Positions 19,401 to 26,942 of a stretch of 64,000 nt of DNA are shown here, in pieces. The notes beneath the pieces are model-generated. The model did not search any database and was not told the origin of the DNA. It saw only the letters and a list, made by a program, of their open reading frames with translations. The translations under genes were made by a program, and so were the position numbers. How positions within the stretch are numbered: the stretch's first letter is position 1; every line of letters starts with the position of its first letter. This stretch comes from Marinilabiliales bacterium (lineage in GTDB: Bacteria > Bacteroidota > Bacteroidia > Bacteroidales > PUMT01): positions 77,788 through 141,787 of the forward strand of contig REEN01000055.1 of assembly GCA_007695015.1 (NCBI GenBank), read 5' to 3'.

Positions 19401-20577
19401 ATTCAGCCAAAAGGTTTCATCGGAGGCCAGGTACGACTTTCTTGAGTTTTACATTGATGAGAACAGAGCCGGAAGATGGAGCGGATTCCATGAATGGTCG
19501 GCTGCCGAATTTGATGTGGAGCCTGGCAACCGTGTGTTCCGGTGGCAGTATATTAAAGACGGTTCGGTCAGCAAGGGGCATGATGCAGCATGGATAGACG
19601 ATGTGGTGTTCCCGCCAGGCAAGCTTGTGGCCCTTTTCGAAGACGAGGCTGTTATAGATATCGGGCCTGCAGATCTTGTTTCACCTGTTTCGGGTCAATG
19701 GATCAGAGGTATGCAGCCGCTGATCATGCGTGTAGGGAATTACGGCAACTATCCCGTAACAGAATTTGAAGCGGGGTACTCCGTTGATGGTTACGCCCCA
19801 GTGATTGAATCATTCGAAACTGTCCTCGAGCCCGGCGACCATGTTGATGTAACATTCAGCATACCGGTTGATCTGAGTGACCCGGGCCAGTACGATTTAA
19901 CCCTGTTCACAGTTCATGTGTCAGATTCAATCAGCCATAATGACACTCTTATTCTCAGCCTTACGGTTCCCGAGGTGCATGATATTTCACTGACTGGTAT
20001 TGTAAGGCCTGTAAGCGGAGCAGATATGGGTGGTACAGAGGTTGTGGAGGCCGGTATTGAGAACACCGGGAACATGGTGCTTTCCGGCTTTGAGCTCGGA
20101 TATTCATTGAATGACACTGCGACAGTGAGCGAAATATTTGATGGAGAGATATATCCGGGTGAAAATATGTTTTATTCATTCGCCACCGGTGCCGACCTGT
20201 CTGAGCCGGGAACCTACCGGCTTAGGGTGTACGTCCTTCTTGAACTGGACGCAAAAACCGTAGGCGACAGCCTGGATATTGAAATAGAGAACATAGTGAC
20301 CGGCAACCTGATTCCTGGAATTGATCAGGAAGGGGTCTCCGTTTTCCCGAACCCGTTTACCGGAACACTGCATATAAGTATTAAAGACAGGGATCTCTCC
20401 CGTGTCACTGTAAACCTTGTGTCGGCGGCTGGTATGCTGTTATATGACAAGGTCCTGTCTGTTGCTGAGGATAACCCGGTTATCAGGCTTGATACTCCCG
20501 GCCTGCCTCCGGGTATCTATTACCTGAAAGTCTCAGCCGGCGAGAGGACATATGTTGTTCCCGTGATCCGTAACTGA
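16423..20577 (+). CDS. Gingipain-like C25 cysteine peptidase, T9SS cargo
   Basis: 1384 residues. A hydrophobic signal segment (about 10-30) leads into a gingipain-type propeptide, then a C25 catalytic domain (about 250-620) with the His of TGHG at residue 459 and the Cys of IGNACE at residue 492, the expected His-Cys dyad. LLIVGDHDQIPAF and DLYYAEYDGDGDFLPDLFYG match the conserved catalytic-domain strands and calcium-site region. The C-terminal half has Ig-like/CARDB-type repeats, and the last ~80 residues are a T9SS type A sorting domain (VSVFPNPFTGTLHISI...GIYYLKVSAG). It is therefore a secreted, surface-attached protease. The N-terminus does not look like the PorU sortase, so I call it a cargo protease. 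The next in-frame Met is far downstream, supporting the ATG at 16423. Confidence 0.92.
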   Translation: MFSGPGYYPVRRFLAVLPLLILGTGIIFSTGRNTVRFESGPAATEISDNSDQGFRIRQTISSVDLGEIDTDHGTFTVIESTGHRSATGHGAPLLPVTSRLIEIPRGAEVYYDIISFRKETIAMQDHGYNNPVIPQQPPVSKSDSLRNHEFVFLESVYERNEFTGPDLVLIEEIGVMRGKRIARVQISPVSYNPVRKELVVYRDLEVEVGFLNPEPEKTDRSMSLYSPLHQAAFESKIFNFREERLKTYFSGGPVRYVILSDPVFEEHLAGFVDWKTRKGFEVIEMYRGTEEVGSTPAEMRAALADLYHSATPENPAPVFLLIVGDHDQIPAFRSGGHYTDLYYAEYDGDGDFLPDLFYGRFSANNPGELLPQIEKTLMYEQYLFPDTEFLNNSVLIAGVDSRFAHVHGNGQLNYTTSYYINETLGINAHTFPVPHQSGTTQEIKDLISSGAGFVNYTGHGLWNRWNNPLLSVDDIPFLQNEGMYPLMIGNACETAKFNLYESFGEAVLRADRKGAVGYIGASNDTYWDEDFYWAIGVGPISSSPLYEQSGPGAFDRLFHTRGQPYTEWYVAQGQIQQAGNLAVSAGATMARTRYYWEVYHLLGDPSLMIYFSEPDPLAVEYQNVVPPGATSLAVMADPYSYVALSSEGQLLDARYTGPAGAVQLDFDSLVAGVEYELIVTRENRRPYFGGINVSETGSPFISLRSFSLDDSEGNNNGFAESGERISLDLILKNYGDTPAGDLFAELASDNKNVSAVISEYMLPDIDPGSEEEIKGGFSFDISPEVPDGEILFFSLKVTCGDTMHWVSDFTIEVRAPEIEKLGFRIEDNDGTKRFGHLMAGETARSVLEFVNTGSAAIYDAEVWFAENNRYYVFHDADPPYNIIMPGDTVLHNAMITARTNIDYGSFTTLVAGITSERFVYAGELPIRINTVYEDFEFAGLFNARPWNTGPENGWFRTPDSESGRYSLRSGMISHNDTSEIRIRMKVSGPGTISFSQKVSSEARYDFLEFYIDENRAGRWSGFHEWSAAEFDVEPGNRVFRWQYIKDGSVSKGHDAAWIDDVVFPPGKLVALFEDEAVIDIGPADLVSPVSGQWIRGMQPLIMRVGNYGNYPVTEFEAGYSVDGYAPVIESFETVLEPGDHVDVTFSIPVDLSDPGQYDLTLFTVHVSDSISHNDTLILSLTVPEVHDISLTGIVRPVSGADMGGTEVVEAGIENTGNMVLSGFELGYSLNDTATVSEIFDGEIYPGENMFYSFATGADLSEPGTYRLRVYVLLELDAKTVGDSLDIEIENIVTGNLIPGIDQEGVSVFPNPFTGTLHISIKDRDLSRVTVNLVSAAGMLLYDKVLSVAEDNPVIRLDTPGLPPGIYYLKVSAGERTYVVPVIRN

Positions 20578-20664
20578 CCTGCACCATTTCACGATCCTGA
20601 TAATATTCGAATCCTGTTCGAAAAAATTGCCCTCCAAAACATATGTAAGCAACTGAACAGTTGT

Positions 20665-20744
20665 GGTTATTGTATAATAATTTCATAAATAGAATTATTT
20701 TCGGAATTGGTTCGAATAATTTTTTGTTCATTTGTACAATAACC
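20665..20744. repeat. Inverted repeat flanking the porin promoter region
   Basis: GGTTATTGTA (20665-20674) and TACAATAACC (20735-20744) are a perfect 10-bp inverted repeat, extendable to 13 bp with one wobble pair, around a 60-base AT-rich spacer. It lies directly upstream of the OmpP1-like gene. It could be a regulatory protein site, an RNA structure or the edges of an invertible promoter; the sequence alone does not decide. Confidence 0.5.
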
Positions 20745-20779
20745 CTAAACCAATAAGTAGAATTAATCCTTTAAAAGCC

Positions 20780-22345
20780 ATGAAAAAACTTTTTACTTTG
20801 ATTTTGATCGCAGGCTTTGCGATCCATTCTGCATGGGCAGGTGGTATTATGACCAATACCAACCAGAGTGCCTCATATATAAGGATGCTTGCCCGTGATG
20901 CCTCCCTTGGCATCGATGCAGTTTATTACAACCCGGCGGGATTGACACGACTTTCAGATGGATTCCATCTTTCGCTCAGCAATCAATCTATCTGGCAGAC
21001 AAGAAAAATCGACAATACAATGCCTCTTCTCAACAGCGGTTATTACCAGGGTGATGTTTCAGCCCCCCTGTTCCCTTCCGTTTATGCCGTATACAAGACT
21101 GGCAGACTCGCCGTATCGGGTGGTTTTATGCCCGTTGGCGGTGGCGGCGGAGCCGAATATGAAAGAGGGCTTCCTTCATTTGAGACTACTTTTGCTGCTG
21201 TTCCTGCGCAATTGACCAATTTTGGACTTCCAACGAACGCTTATGATATTGATATCTTTTTTGAAGGCTCTTCCATATTTTTCGGCGGACAACTTGGAGT
21301 GAGCTACCAACTTGCCGACATGATTGATGTATACGGCGGATTGCGGTACGTTACTGCTACCAATACCTACAAGGGACACCTTCGTAATTTTACGGTTAAC
21401 CCCGCTCACCCCCTCAATCCCGGTGGAGGAATGGTTAGCGGAAGCGAATTCCTTAACAACCTTGCTGCCGTTGCTTCAGGAGCTGCCCAGAGTGTTCAGC
21501 CTCTTATAGACGGTGGAGCCGGATCACTTACGCTTGATCAGGCTGTTCAGATGACTCTTATTTCAGAGGAACAGGCCATGCAGCTGGCCGGGGGACTGGG
21601 AGCAATGTATGATGCATCGATGACCATAAACCAGGTTCAGGGGGCATATTCCACCACAGCTATGACCGCGGCCGGATTTGCTGGCGAGTTGACAGACAGG
21701 CGTGTAGATGCGCGCCAGACCGGTTCGGCTATTGCCCCTTTGCTGGGTGTCAACCTGCAGCTTTCAGACCAGTTGAATATCGGGATCAAATATGAATTCC
21801 TTACAAAGCTTGAGCTTGAGAATGACACCGAAATAGATGAAACCGGCATGTTCCCCGACAGGGCTAAAACACGCAGTGATATGCCGGCCATGCTGTCGGT
21901 AGGCGCCGCATTCAAGGCAACACCCCAGCTGAACATTGCAGGCGGGGTTCACTACTACTTCGACAAGTCGGCCGATTACGGGAAGACTGTCGGAGGGACC
22001 AGGGTAGACAATGATGTTGTCATCGACAATAATTTCATTGAGCTGGCTCTCGGACTTGAATATGATGTTACTGAAAGCCTGCTTGTAAGTACAGGCTATC
22101 TCCGTACCATAACAGGGGTGAATGAAAAATATCACAGTGACCTCAGCCACAGCCTTTCAACTCATTCTATCGGATTGGGAGGACGTTACGCCATCAACGA
22201 TATGATTGCTGTTAACCTGGGCTTCCTTATGACATTCTATGATGAAGACCAGAAGGAATTCACCATGCAGGGCCTGCCTCCGTTCACGGAGATCTATAAC
22301 CGTGAAGTTATGGTATTTGCGATAGGACTTGACTTTACGTTCTAG
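20780..22345 (+). CDS. OmpP1/FadL-family outer-membrane transport protein
   Basis: About 521 residues. The start is ATG 20780 (MKKLFTLILIAGFAIHSAWA), which gives a clean signal peptide; the in-frame TTG 48 bases upstream would add a charged leader. The mature N-terminus (GGIMTNTNQSASYIRMLARD...GIDAVYYNPAGL) is the FadL/OmpP1 hallmark: an N-terminal plug with the conserved NPAG motif. The rest has alternating beta-strand patterns expected of a 14-stranded barrel, ending in an aromatic residue (GLDFTF). The family moves hydrophobic molecules such as fatty acids or aromatics through the outer membrane; the substrate is not predictable. There is an unusual internal stretch rich in Ala/Gly/Gln (about 220-300). 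Confidence 0.92.
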   Translation: MKKLFTLILIAGFAIHSAWAGGIMTNTNQSASYIRMLARDASLGIDAVYYNPAGLTRLSDGFHLSLSNQSIWQTRKIDNTMPLLNSGYYQGDVSAPLFPSVYAVYKTGRLAVSGGFMPVGGGGGAEYERGLPSFETTFAAVPAQLTNFGLPTNAYDIDIFFEGSSIFFGGQLGVSYQLADMIDVYGGLRYVTATNTYKGHLRNFTVNPAHPLNPGGGMVSGSEFLNNLAAVASGAAQSVQPLIDGGAGSLTLDQAVQMTLISEEQAMQLAGGLGAMYDASMTINQVQGAYSTTAMTAAGFAGELTDRRVDARQTGSAIAPLLGVNLQLSDQLNIGIKYEFLTKLELENDTEIDETGMFPDRAKTRSDMPAMLSVGAAFKATPQLNIAGGVHYYFDKSADYGKTVGGTRVDNDVVIDNNFIELALGLEYDVTESLLVSTGYLRTITGVNEKYHSDLSHSLSTHSIGLGGRYAINDMIAVNLGFLMTFYDEDQKEFTMQGLPPFTEIYNREVMVFAIGLDFTF

Positions 22346-22427
22346 TATGCCCCTGGCTTCCCCCGGGTTGCCCGGAAAATTTTGTTAACCGCTCTGGTCA
22401 GGCGGGATACGATGCACAGGTATATGA

Positions 22428-22468
22428 ATCAGTAATGGGCTGTCCTTTTCTGGCAGCCCATTACTGAT
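22428..22468. terminator. Bidirectional terminator hairpin between porin and pfk genes
   Basis: ATCAGTAATGGGCTG (22428-22442) and CAGCCCATTACTGAT (22454-22468) form a perfect 15-bp stem with an 11-base loop, with T-rich bases on the plus-strand side. It lies between convergent genes, so it probably ends both transcripts. Confidence 0.8.
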
Positions 22469-22488
22469 TTTGTCCAAATTCGCAGGTA

Positions 22489-23700
22489 TCAGTTATCGGT
22501 TTCTCCGGTCATCAGGAAGAGGGGCTTCATTTCAAAGCTTTCGTAGATCGGCCTCAGCCTGTCGGTGTTGTAATGTTTCCGAACGTCTACCAGTTTCTTC
22601 GAGCTGGTAACAACATCAATAGGTACGTTGTCGTACCGGCCGTTCTGAAGGACTACAAGCCTTCCGTGTATTCCCTTGAGTATAAGGTCAAGTGCCAGAT
22701 TGCCGAAAGCCATGGGGGCGATCGAGTCAATTGCGTCGGGATCACCTCCCCTTACCAGGTATCCAAGTTTCTGGTTAATTACATTGATAGGCCTTCCTCC
22801 GTTATATTTAGCCGAAAGCTGAACCATCTCACTTGAAACGAGGTCGCCTATGCCGCCAAGCTTGGCATGCCCGTATGCGTCTTTTTCCTGGTTTTGGAAC
22901 ACCATTTCTCCACCTTCAAACATGGCGCCTTCTGAAACCAAAACTACCGAGTAGTTGCTGGGGTTCTTCTTGCGGTCTTCCACCATCAGCCTGGTCAGTT
23001 TTTCCATGTCGAATTTGTACTCGGGGATTACACAGCGGTTTGCTGCTCCGGCCATGGTTGGCAACATTGCGGTAAATCCTGCATACCTGCCGAACACCTC
23101 AAGCACCAGGAAACGCTCATGTGATCCTGCTGATGTGCGCAGAATATGGGTCATCATTATTGTACGGGTTATACAGGTACTGAACCCAATGCAGTAATCG
23201 GTTCCCGGAACATCGTTATCCATGGTTTTGGGAATTGCAATTACCTTGAAGCCTTCCTTGTATAGCCTTACACCGTAACTCAGAGTGTCGTCACCACCTA
23301 TAGGTATAAGGAAATCAATGTTCAGATAGGCCAGGTTCTTCAGTACCTCGGGTGTAAGGTCATTGATCTCTTCCTTGTATTTGTCCTTCAGATGCTCCGG
23401 AACCTGGTTCTTCTTTACCTTGCTTGGGTTGGTCCGGGAACTGTGCAGGAAGGTGCCCCCTGTCCGGCCGGCTTTGTTGACGATCTCTTCTGTAAGATCA
23501 AGATAGAACTCCTTGTTGTTGGCTTTGGGTTCGGGTTTCATCTCCATTATGCCGGCCCATCCTCTCCTGATGCCTATTACCTTATACCCTTCGCGGATAG
23601 CCCTTATAGTAACCGCCCTTATGGCGGGATTCAGTCCCGGAACGTCTCCTCCTCCGGTAAGGATTCCAATAATTCCTTTTACCTTCTTTGTTGTTGCCAT
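22489..23700 (-). CDS. 6-phosphofructokinase, pyrophosphate-type residues
   Basis: 403 residues of the PfkA superfamily, which phosphorylates fructose-6-phosphate at C1. The N-terminal GGGDVPGLNPAIRAV motif and the catalytic PKTMDNDVPGTD are clear. Two positions decide the phosphoryl donor: the motif GGDD (Asp138 where ATP enzymes have Gly) and the Lys of PKTMDND (Lys158 where ATP enzymes have Gly). Asp plus Lys is the combination found in pyrophosphate-dependent PFKs, so a reversible PPi-linked reaction is likely. The length is also longer than the ~320 residues of ATP-PfkA. The gene stands alone and is convergent with the porin. Confidence 0.92.
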   Translation of the reverse strand: MATTKKVKGIIGILTGGGDVPGLNPAIRAVTIRAIREGYKVIGIRRGWAGIMEMKPEPKANNKEFYLDLTEEIVNKAGRTGGTFLHSSRTNPSKVKKNQVPEHLKDKYKEEINDLTPEVLKNLAYLNIDFLIPIGGDDTLSYGVRLYKEGFKVIAIPKTMDNDVPGTDYCIGFSTCITRTIMMTHILRTSAGSHERFLVLEVFGRYAGFTAMLPTMAGAANRCVIPEYKFDMEKLTRLMVEDRKKNPSNYSVVLVSEGAMFEGGEMVFQNQEKDAYGHAKLGGIGDLVSSEMVQLSAKYNGGRPINVINQKLGYLVRGGDPDAIDSIAPMAFGNLALDLILKGIHGRLVVLQNGRYDNVPIDVVTSSKKLVDVRKHYNTDRLRPIYESFEMKPLFLMTGETDN

Positions 23701-23791
23701 GATATTAGTTTAGTTAATTGTTGGTTTTTGAAGAGCCTAAAAGTATAAAAAAAACCAAAATGTTCAAAAGCGAATCAGGCATGAATCAAGT

Positions 23792-24217
23792 TTACCTGCA
23801 CTCATCCACTTCTTTAATTTCAAGATCTTCTATTTCCCAGCTGAACTCCTCTGATTGAAGATCTTCGTTGCTGAGGATTCCGCTCTGGTAATACATGCCA
23901 TTCAGCCTTCCTGTTTTGGATCGCCTTGAGTTGATGCACAACTCTGTCAGGTCACTGCTCTCCTTGAGCTCAGGGCCCATATAGAATTCGACAACATAGC
24001 TTACCGATACGGGGTGCCTGTTCCTGTTCCGTATCCGGAGCCTCAGTTCGAGGGGACTGTCACTGTCGCGCCAGTCAGAATTAGCCCACCTGTACTGGAT
24101 AATAACTCCGTCAACTTCGGAATGGTCAACATAACGTCTTTGTGCCGAGGCTTCCTGGGTGCTTCCAGCAAAAAGTAGAGCCAGGGCAATAAATGCAAGC
24201 AAAGTAATCTGTCTCAT
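23792..24217 (-). CDS. Small secreted protein of unknown function
   Basis: 141 residues with a clear signal peptide (MRQITLLAFIALALLFAG, cleavage near ASAQ) and a mature part rich in charged residues, with a beta-strand pattern such as LELRLRIRNRNRHPVSVSYV, which looks like an immunoglobulin-like or NTF2-free beta domain. Two cysteines near the middle and end (ELCINS and DECR) may form a disulfide. I do not recognise a family. Downstream is pfk on the same strand (91 bases away) and upstream is the pheT stop, so it is probably a separate unit; a CRP-like palindrome lies in its upstream region. Confidence 0.7.
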   Translation of the reverse strand: MRQITLLAFIALALLFAGSTQEASAQRRYVDHSEVDGVIIQYRWANSDWRDSDSPLELRLRIRNRNRHPVSVSYVVEFYMGPELKESSDLTELCINSRRSKTGRLNGMYYQSGILSNEDLQSEEFSWEIEDLEIKEVDECR

Positions 24218-24289
24218 AATTTATTATTGTTTTGATTTGGTTTGGTGAGGCCGCATAGTGAGGTCCTCTTTAATTGCATTAATACTGAT

Positions 24290-24305
24290 TGTGTAAAATG
24301 TCACA
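24290..24305. promoter_or_regulatory. CRP/FNR-like palindrome upstream of the secreted-protein gene
   Basis: TGTGTAAAATGTCACA matches the Crp consensus TGTGA-N6-TCACA at nine of ten conserved positions. It is about 73 bases upstream of the gene at 24217 and 69 bases before the pheT stop codon on that strand. The inference is weak because Bacteroidota regulators may differ. Confidence 0.3.
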
Positions 24306-24373
24306 CAAATTGCCGGTTGCTCTGTCGGGATTAAAACGGAGCTCCTGTCTACGATGTTGTCAAAATCACTGCC

Positions 24374-26827
24374 TTATTTCCTGATCCTCGCTCCGGCTTC
24401 CCTTTCAAATGCCCCGGCCAGTTTCACCATGACAGCATCTATGGTCTCGTCACGCATTGTTCCCTTAATATCCTGCAATATAAAACTGACCGCGTAGGAT
24501 TTTTTGCCGGGGGCTATTTTTTCTCCTTCGTAAATATCAAAAAGAACTATGTCTTTTAAAAGTTTTTTCTCTGTTTTATAGGCAATTTCTTTTATTGTAC
24601 TGTAATTAACCTCCCTGTCAAGTTCCATGGCGAGATCACGCCGCACTTCGGGGAAGCGTGGTAATTCAGAATAGGCGATCTTCTTTCTGGATGCTTCATT
24701 AACCATAGTCTCCCACCATATACTGGCAAAAAACACACTGTTTTTTATACCTGTGATACTGCAAATACGGGGATCAACTTTCCCGAATTCGGCAAATATT
24801 TCCTTTCCTTTTGAAATTCTTAATCCGTAACTAAATATGTCCGATTTCGTTTCATTATGTTCAAATTCTTCCTGATCCAGCCCTGTTCTTTTAAAAACAG
24901 ATGAAACATAGGCTTTTATATCGAAAAAGTCGGCGTCCTTATCATTACTGTTCCATAAGGGCTTCGAAGTTTTCCCCGAAAGGAAAAGTCCCAGTTGCAT
25001 ACTCTCCGAATACTTTTCCAGCCCCTTTTTTCCTGAACCGGATTCAGTGCAGCTATATACATTGCCAAACTCATAAAGTCGGAGGTCGGAATTCTTTCTG
25101 TTTGAATTGTAAAGAATCGTTTCGAGTCCCCCAAAAAGCAGAGTCTGACGCAGGCTGTCAAGATCGGTGCTGAGGGGGTTTAATATTTTCACAAGATGTT
25201 TTTCAGGAAAGGCTTGAAGCTCTTTATAATAAGAGGACCTTGTAAGCGAGTTGCACATGATCTCGTTAAATCCCAGGCTGCTCAACAAGCCGGCCACGGT
25301 GTGCAGGTATTTCTCGCGGTCGGGTTTTTCTGAGTACGAAAGTGTGGAGTGCACAGTAAGAGGCACCGGTACCCGGTTGTAACCGTATATGCGAAGGATC
25401 TCCTCTACCACATCTGCCGGCCTGGTAACCTCCACCCTGTAAAGGGGTGCCTCAACCAGCAAACTTTCCTTTTTTTCTTCAGCGATCCTGAAATCGAGAG
25501 AAGAGAGGATTTTCCTGATTTCATCAAGGGGTATTGCCGTCCCCACAAGAGTATTAACATATCCGGTATCGAGCAGGATCATGGCCGGTTCGGCTGAAAC
25601 CGGGTAAACATCGGTCACATCCGACGATATATCGCCGCCGGCTATTTCCTTTATAAGTAGAGCGGCCCGTTTAAGGGCGTAAACTGTGACGGAGGGGTCG
25701 GTTCCGCGTTCAAACCTGAATGAGGCATCGGTGCTTATCCCGTGCCGGCGGGCTGTTTTTCTTACAGATATTGGGTCGAAGCAGGCACTTTCCAAAAAAA
25801 TGTCAGTGGTGTTTTCGTCAACCCCGGTGTATTTGCCTCCAAGCACACCAGCTATACACATTCCTTCGCTCTCATTACAGATTATCAGGTCTTCGGCATC
25901 AATCTCCCTCTCTTCGTCATCGAGCGTGATAAGTTTTGAGCCGGGGGGAAGATGTCCCACAATCACCTTTTTGCCTTTTATACTGGACGCGTTAAAAGCA
26001 TGGAGTGGCTGCCCCGTTTCATGAAGGACGAAATTGGTTATGTCGACCACATTGTTTACAGGTTTAAGCCCTATGGACCTCAGCCTGTTCTGAAGCCATT
26101 GAGGCGAAGGGGCCAAAGTAATGCCGCAAATGGTCAGTCCGCTATACCTTTTGCACGCCTGCGGATCATCAATAATAATTTCAACCGGAAAGCTGTCATT
26201 GTCAGGTCTGAAATCCTCAACAGAAGGCCGGTAAAGCCTGACGGCCTCAGTTAAACCCAGCCTTGCGGCAAGATCACGTGCAACACCGAAATGAGAAGCA
26301 GCATCAATTCTGTTAGGGGTAAGGCCAATCTCAAACACGGTGTCTTTCTCAATTCTGAAGTATTCAGCTGCAGGTGTGCCGGGTACAGCATCATTATCAA
26401 GCACCATGATACCTTCATGTGAATCACCCAGTCCCAGCTCATCCTCGGCACATATCATCCCTTCTGATTCTTCTCCCCTGATTGTGGTTTCACTGATCCT
26501 GAGCGTTCTGTTGCTGAACTGAAGCTCAGATCCAGGGAGGGCAACAATCACTTTTTGCCCTTCCGACACATTCGGGGCCCCGCATACAATCTGACGGGTT
26601 CTTCCTTCGCCGGTATTTACGCCGGCCAGCACAAGCTTGTCGGCTCCCGGGTGCTTTCTGCATGAAACAACTTCTCCCACAACCACCTTTTCCAGTCCCC
26701 CGGCAACAGACTCAAAAGTTTCAATGCCTTCCACTTCCAGTCCGATGTCTGTGAGGATACCGGCTATTTCAGACTCATCAAGGCCTGTTTCCAGGTATTG
26801 TTTCATCCAGTTCAGTGCTATCTTCAT
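24374..26827 (-). CDS. pheT: Phenylalanine-tRNA ligase beta subunit
   Basis: 817 residues, typical for bacterial PheT. Domains in order: an N-terminal EMAP-type tRNA-binding domain (VVVGEVVSCRKHPGADKLVL, about 40-150), the B3/B4 editing region (~210-390), B5 (~400-480), a catalytic-like core, and a C-terminal ferredoxin-fold anticodon-binding domain starting near LPRFPEVRRDLAMELD and running to the end. It works as an alpha2-beta2 enzyme with PheS to charge tRNA-Phe. pheS is not in this window, so the two subunits are encoded apart, as in many Bacteroidota. It is divergent from surE. Confidence 0.97.
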   Translation of the reverse strand: MKIALNWMKQYLETGLDESEIAGILTDIGLEVEGIETFESVAGGLEKVVVGEVVSCRKHPGADKLVLAGVNTGEGRTRQIVCGAPNVSEGQKVIVALPGSELQFSNRTLRISETTIRGEESEGMICAEDELGLGDSHEGIMVLDNDAVPGTPAAEYFRIEKDTVFEIGLTPNRIDAASHFGVARDLAARLGLTEAVRLYRPSVEDFRPDNDSFPVEIIIDDPQACKRYSGLTICGITLAPSPQWLQNRLRSIGLKPVNNVVDITNFVLHETGQPLHAFNASSIKGKKVIVGHLPPGSKLITLDDEEREIDAEDLIICNESEGMCIAGVLGGKYTGVDENTTDIFLESACFDPISVRKTARRHGISTDASFRFERGTDPSVTVYALKRAALLIKEIAGGDISSDVTDVYPVSAEPAMILLDTGYVNTLVGTAIPLDEIRKILSSLDFRIAEEKKESLLVEAPLYRVEVTRPADVVEEILRIYGYNRVPVPLTVHSTLSYSEKPDREKYLHTVAGLLSSLGFNEIMCNSLTRSSYYKELQAFPEKHLVKILNPLSTDLDSLRQTLLFGGLETILYNSNRKNSDLRLYEFGNVYSCTESGSGKKGLEKYSESMQLGLFLSGKTSKPLWNSNDKDADFFDIKAYVSSVFKRTGLDQEEFEHNETKSDIFSYGLRISKGKEIFAEFGKVDPRICSITGIKNSVFFASIWWETMVNEASRKKIAYSELPRFPEVRRDLAMELDREVNYSTIKEIAYKTEKKLLKDIVLFDIYEGEKIAPGKKSYAVSFILQDIKGTMRDETIDAVMVKLAGAFEREAGARIRK

Positions 26828-26854
26828 GTAGATTGAAAATTGAGTTTAAAAATT

Positions 26855-26862
26855 CAAAAGTA
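26855..26862 (-). promoter_or_regulatory. Candidate -7 box for pheT
   Basis: On the minus strand the sequence reads TACTTTTG, an exact TAnnTTTG match, 27 bases before the pheT ATG. No -33 element at standard spacing was found. Confidence 0.4.
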
Positions 26863-26883
26863 AATAAAAAATAGACTTCAGGC

Positions 26884-26915
26884 TTGCCGGGTGCCCAAAA
26901 CATTGGGTATATTTG
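26884..26915 (+). promoter_or_regulatory. Candidate promoter for the surE operon (-33 TTG and -7 TATATTTG)
   Basis: TTG at 26884-26886 and TATATTTG at 26908-26915 are 21 bases apart, matching the Bacteroidota sigma-ABfr type consensus (TTTG, 19-21 bases, TAnnTTTG). The TTG at 26913 lies inside the -7 box, so it cannot be the surE start codon if this promoter is used. Confidence 0.6.
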
Positions 26916-26942
26916 CATATTATTACTAAAAACCAGCGAAAA

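Noticed and set aside
16423-20577. C25 peptidase as the T9SS sortase PorU
   Set aside because: The N-terminus has a gingipain propeptide rather than the PorU N-terminal pattern, and no PorV neighbour is present.
20606-20622. TTCGAA-TCCTG-TTCGAA hairpin after the C25 gene as a terminator
   Set aside because: The stem is six bases and is followed by A residues, not T, on the plus strand.
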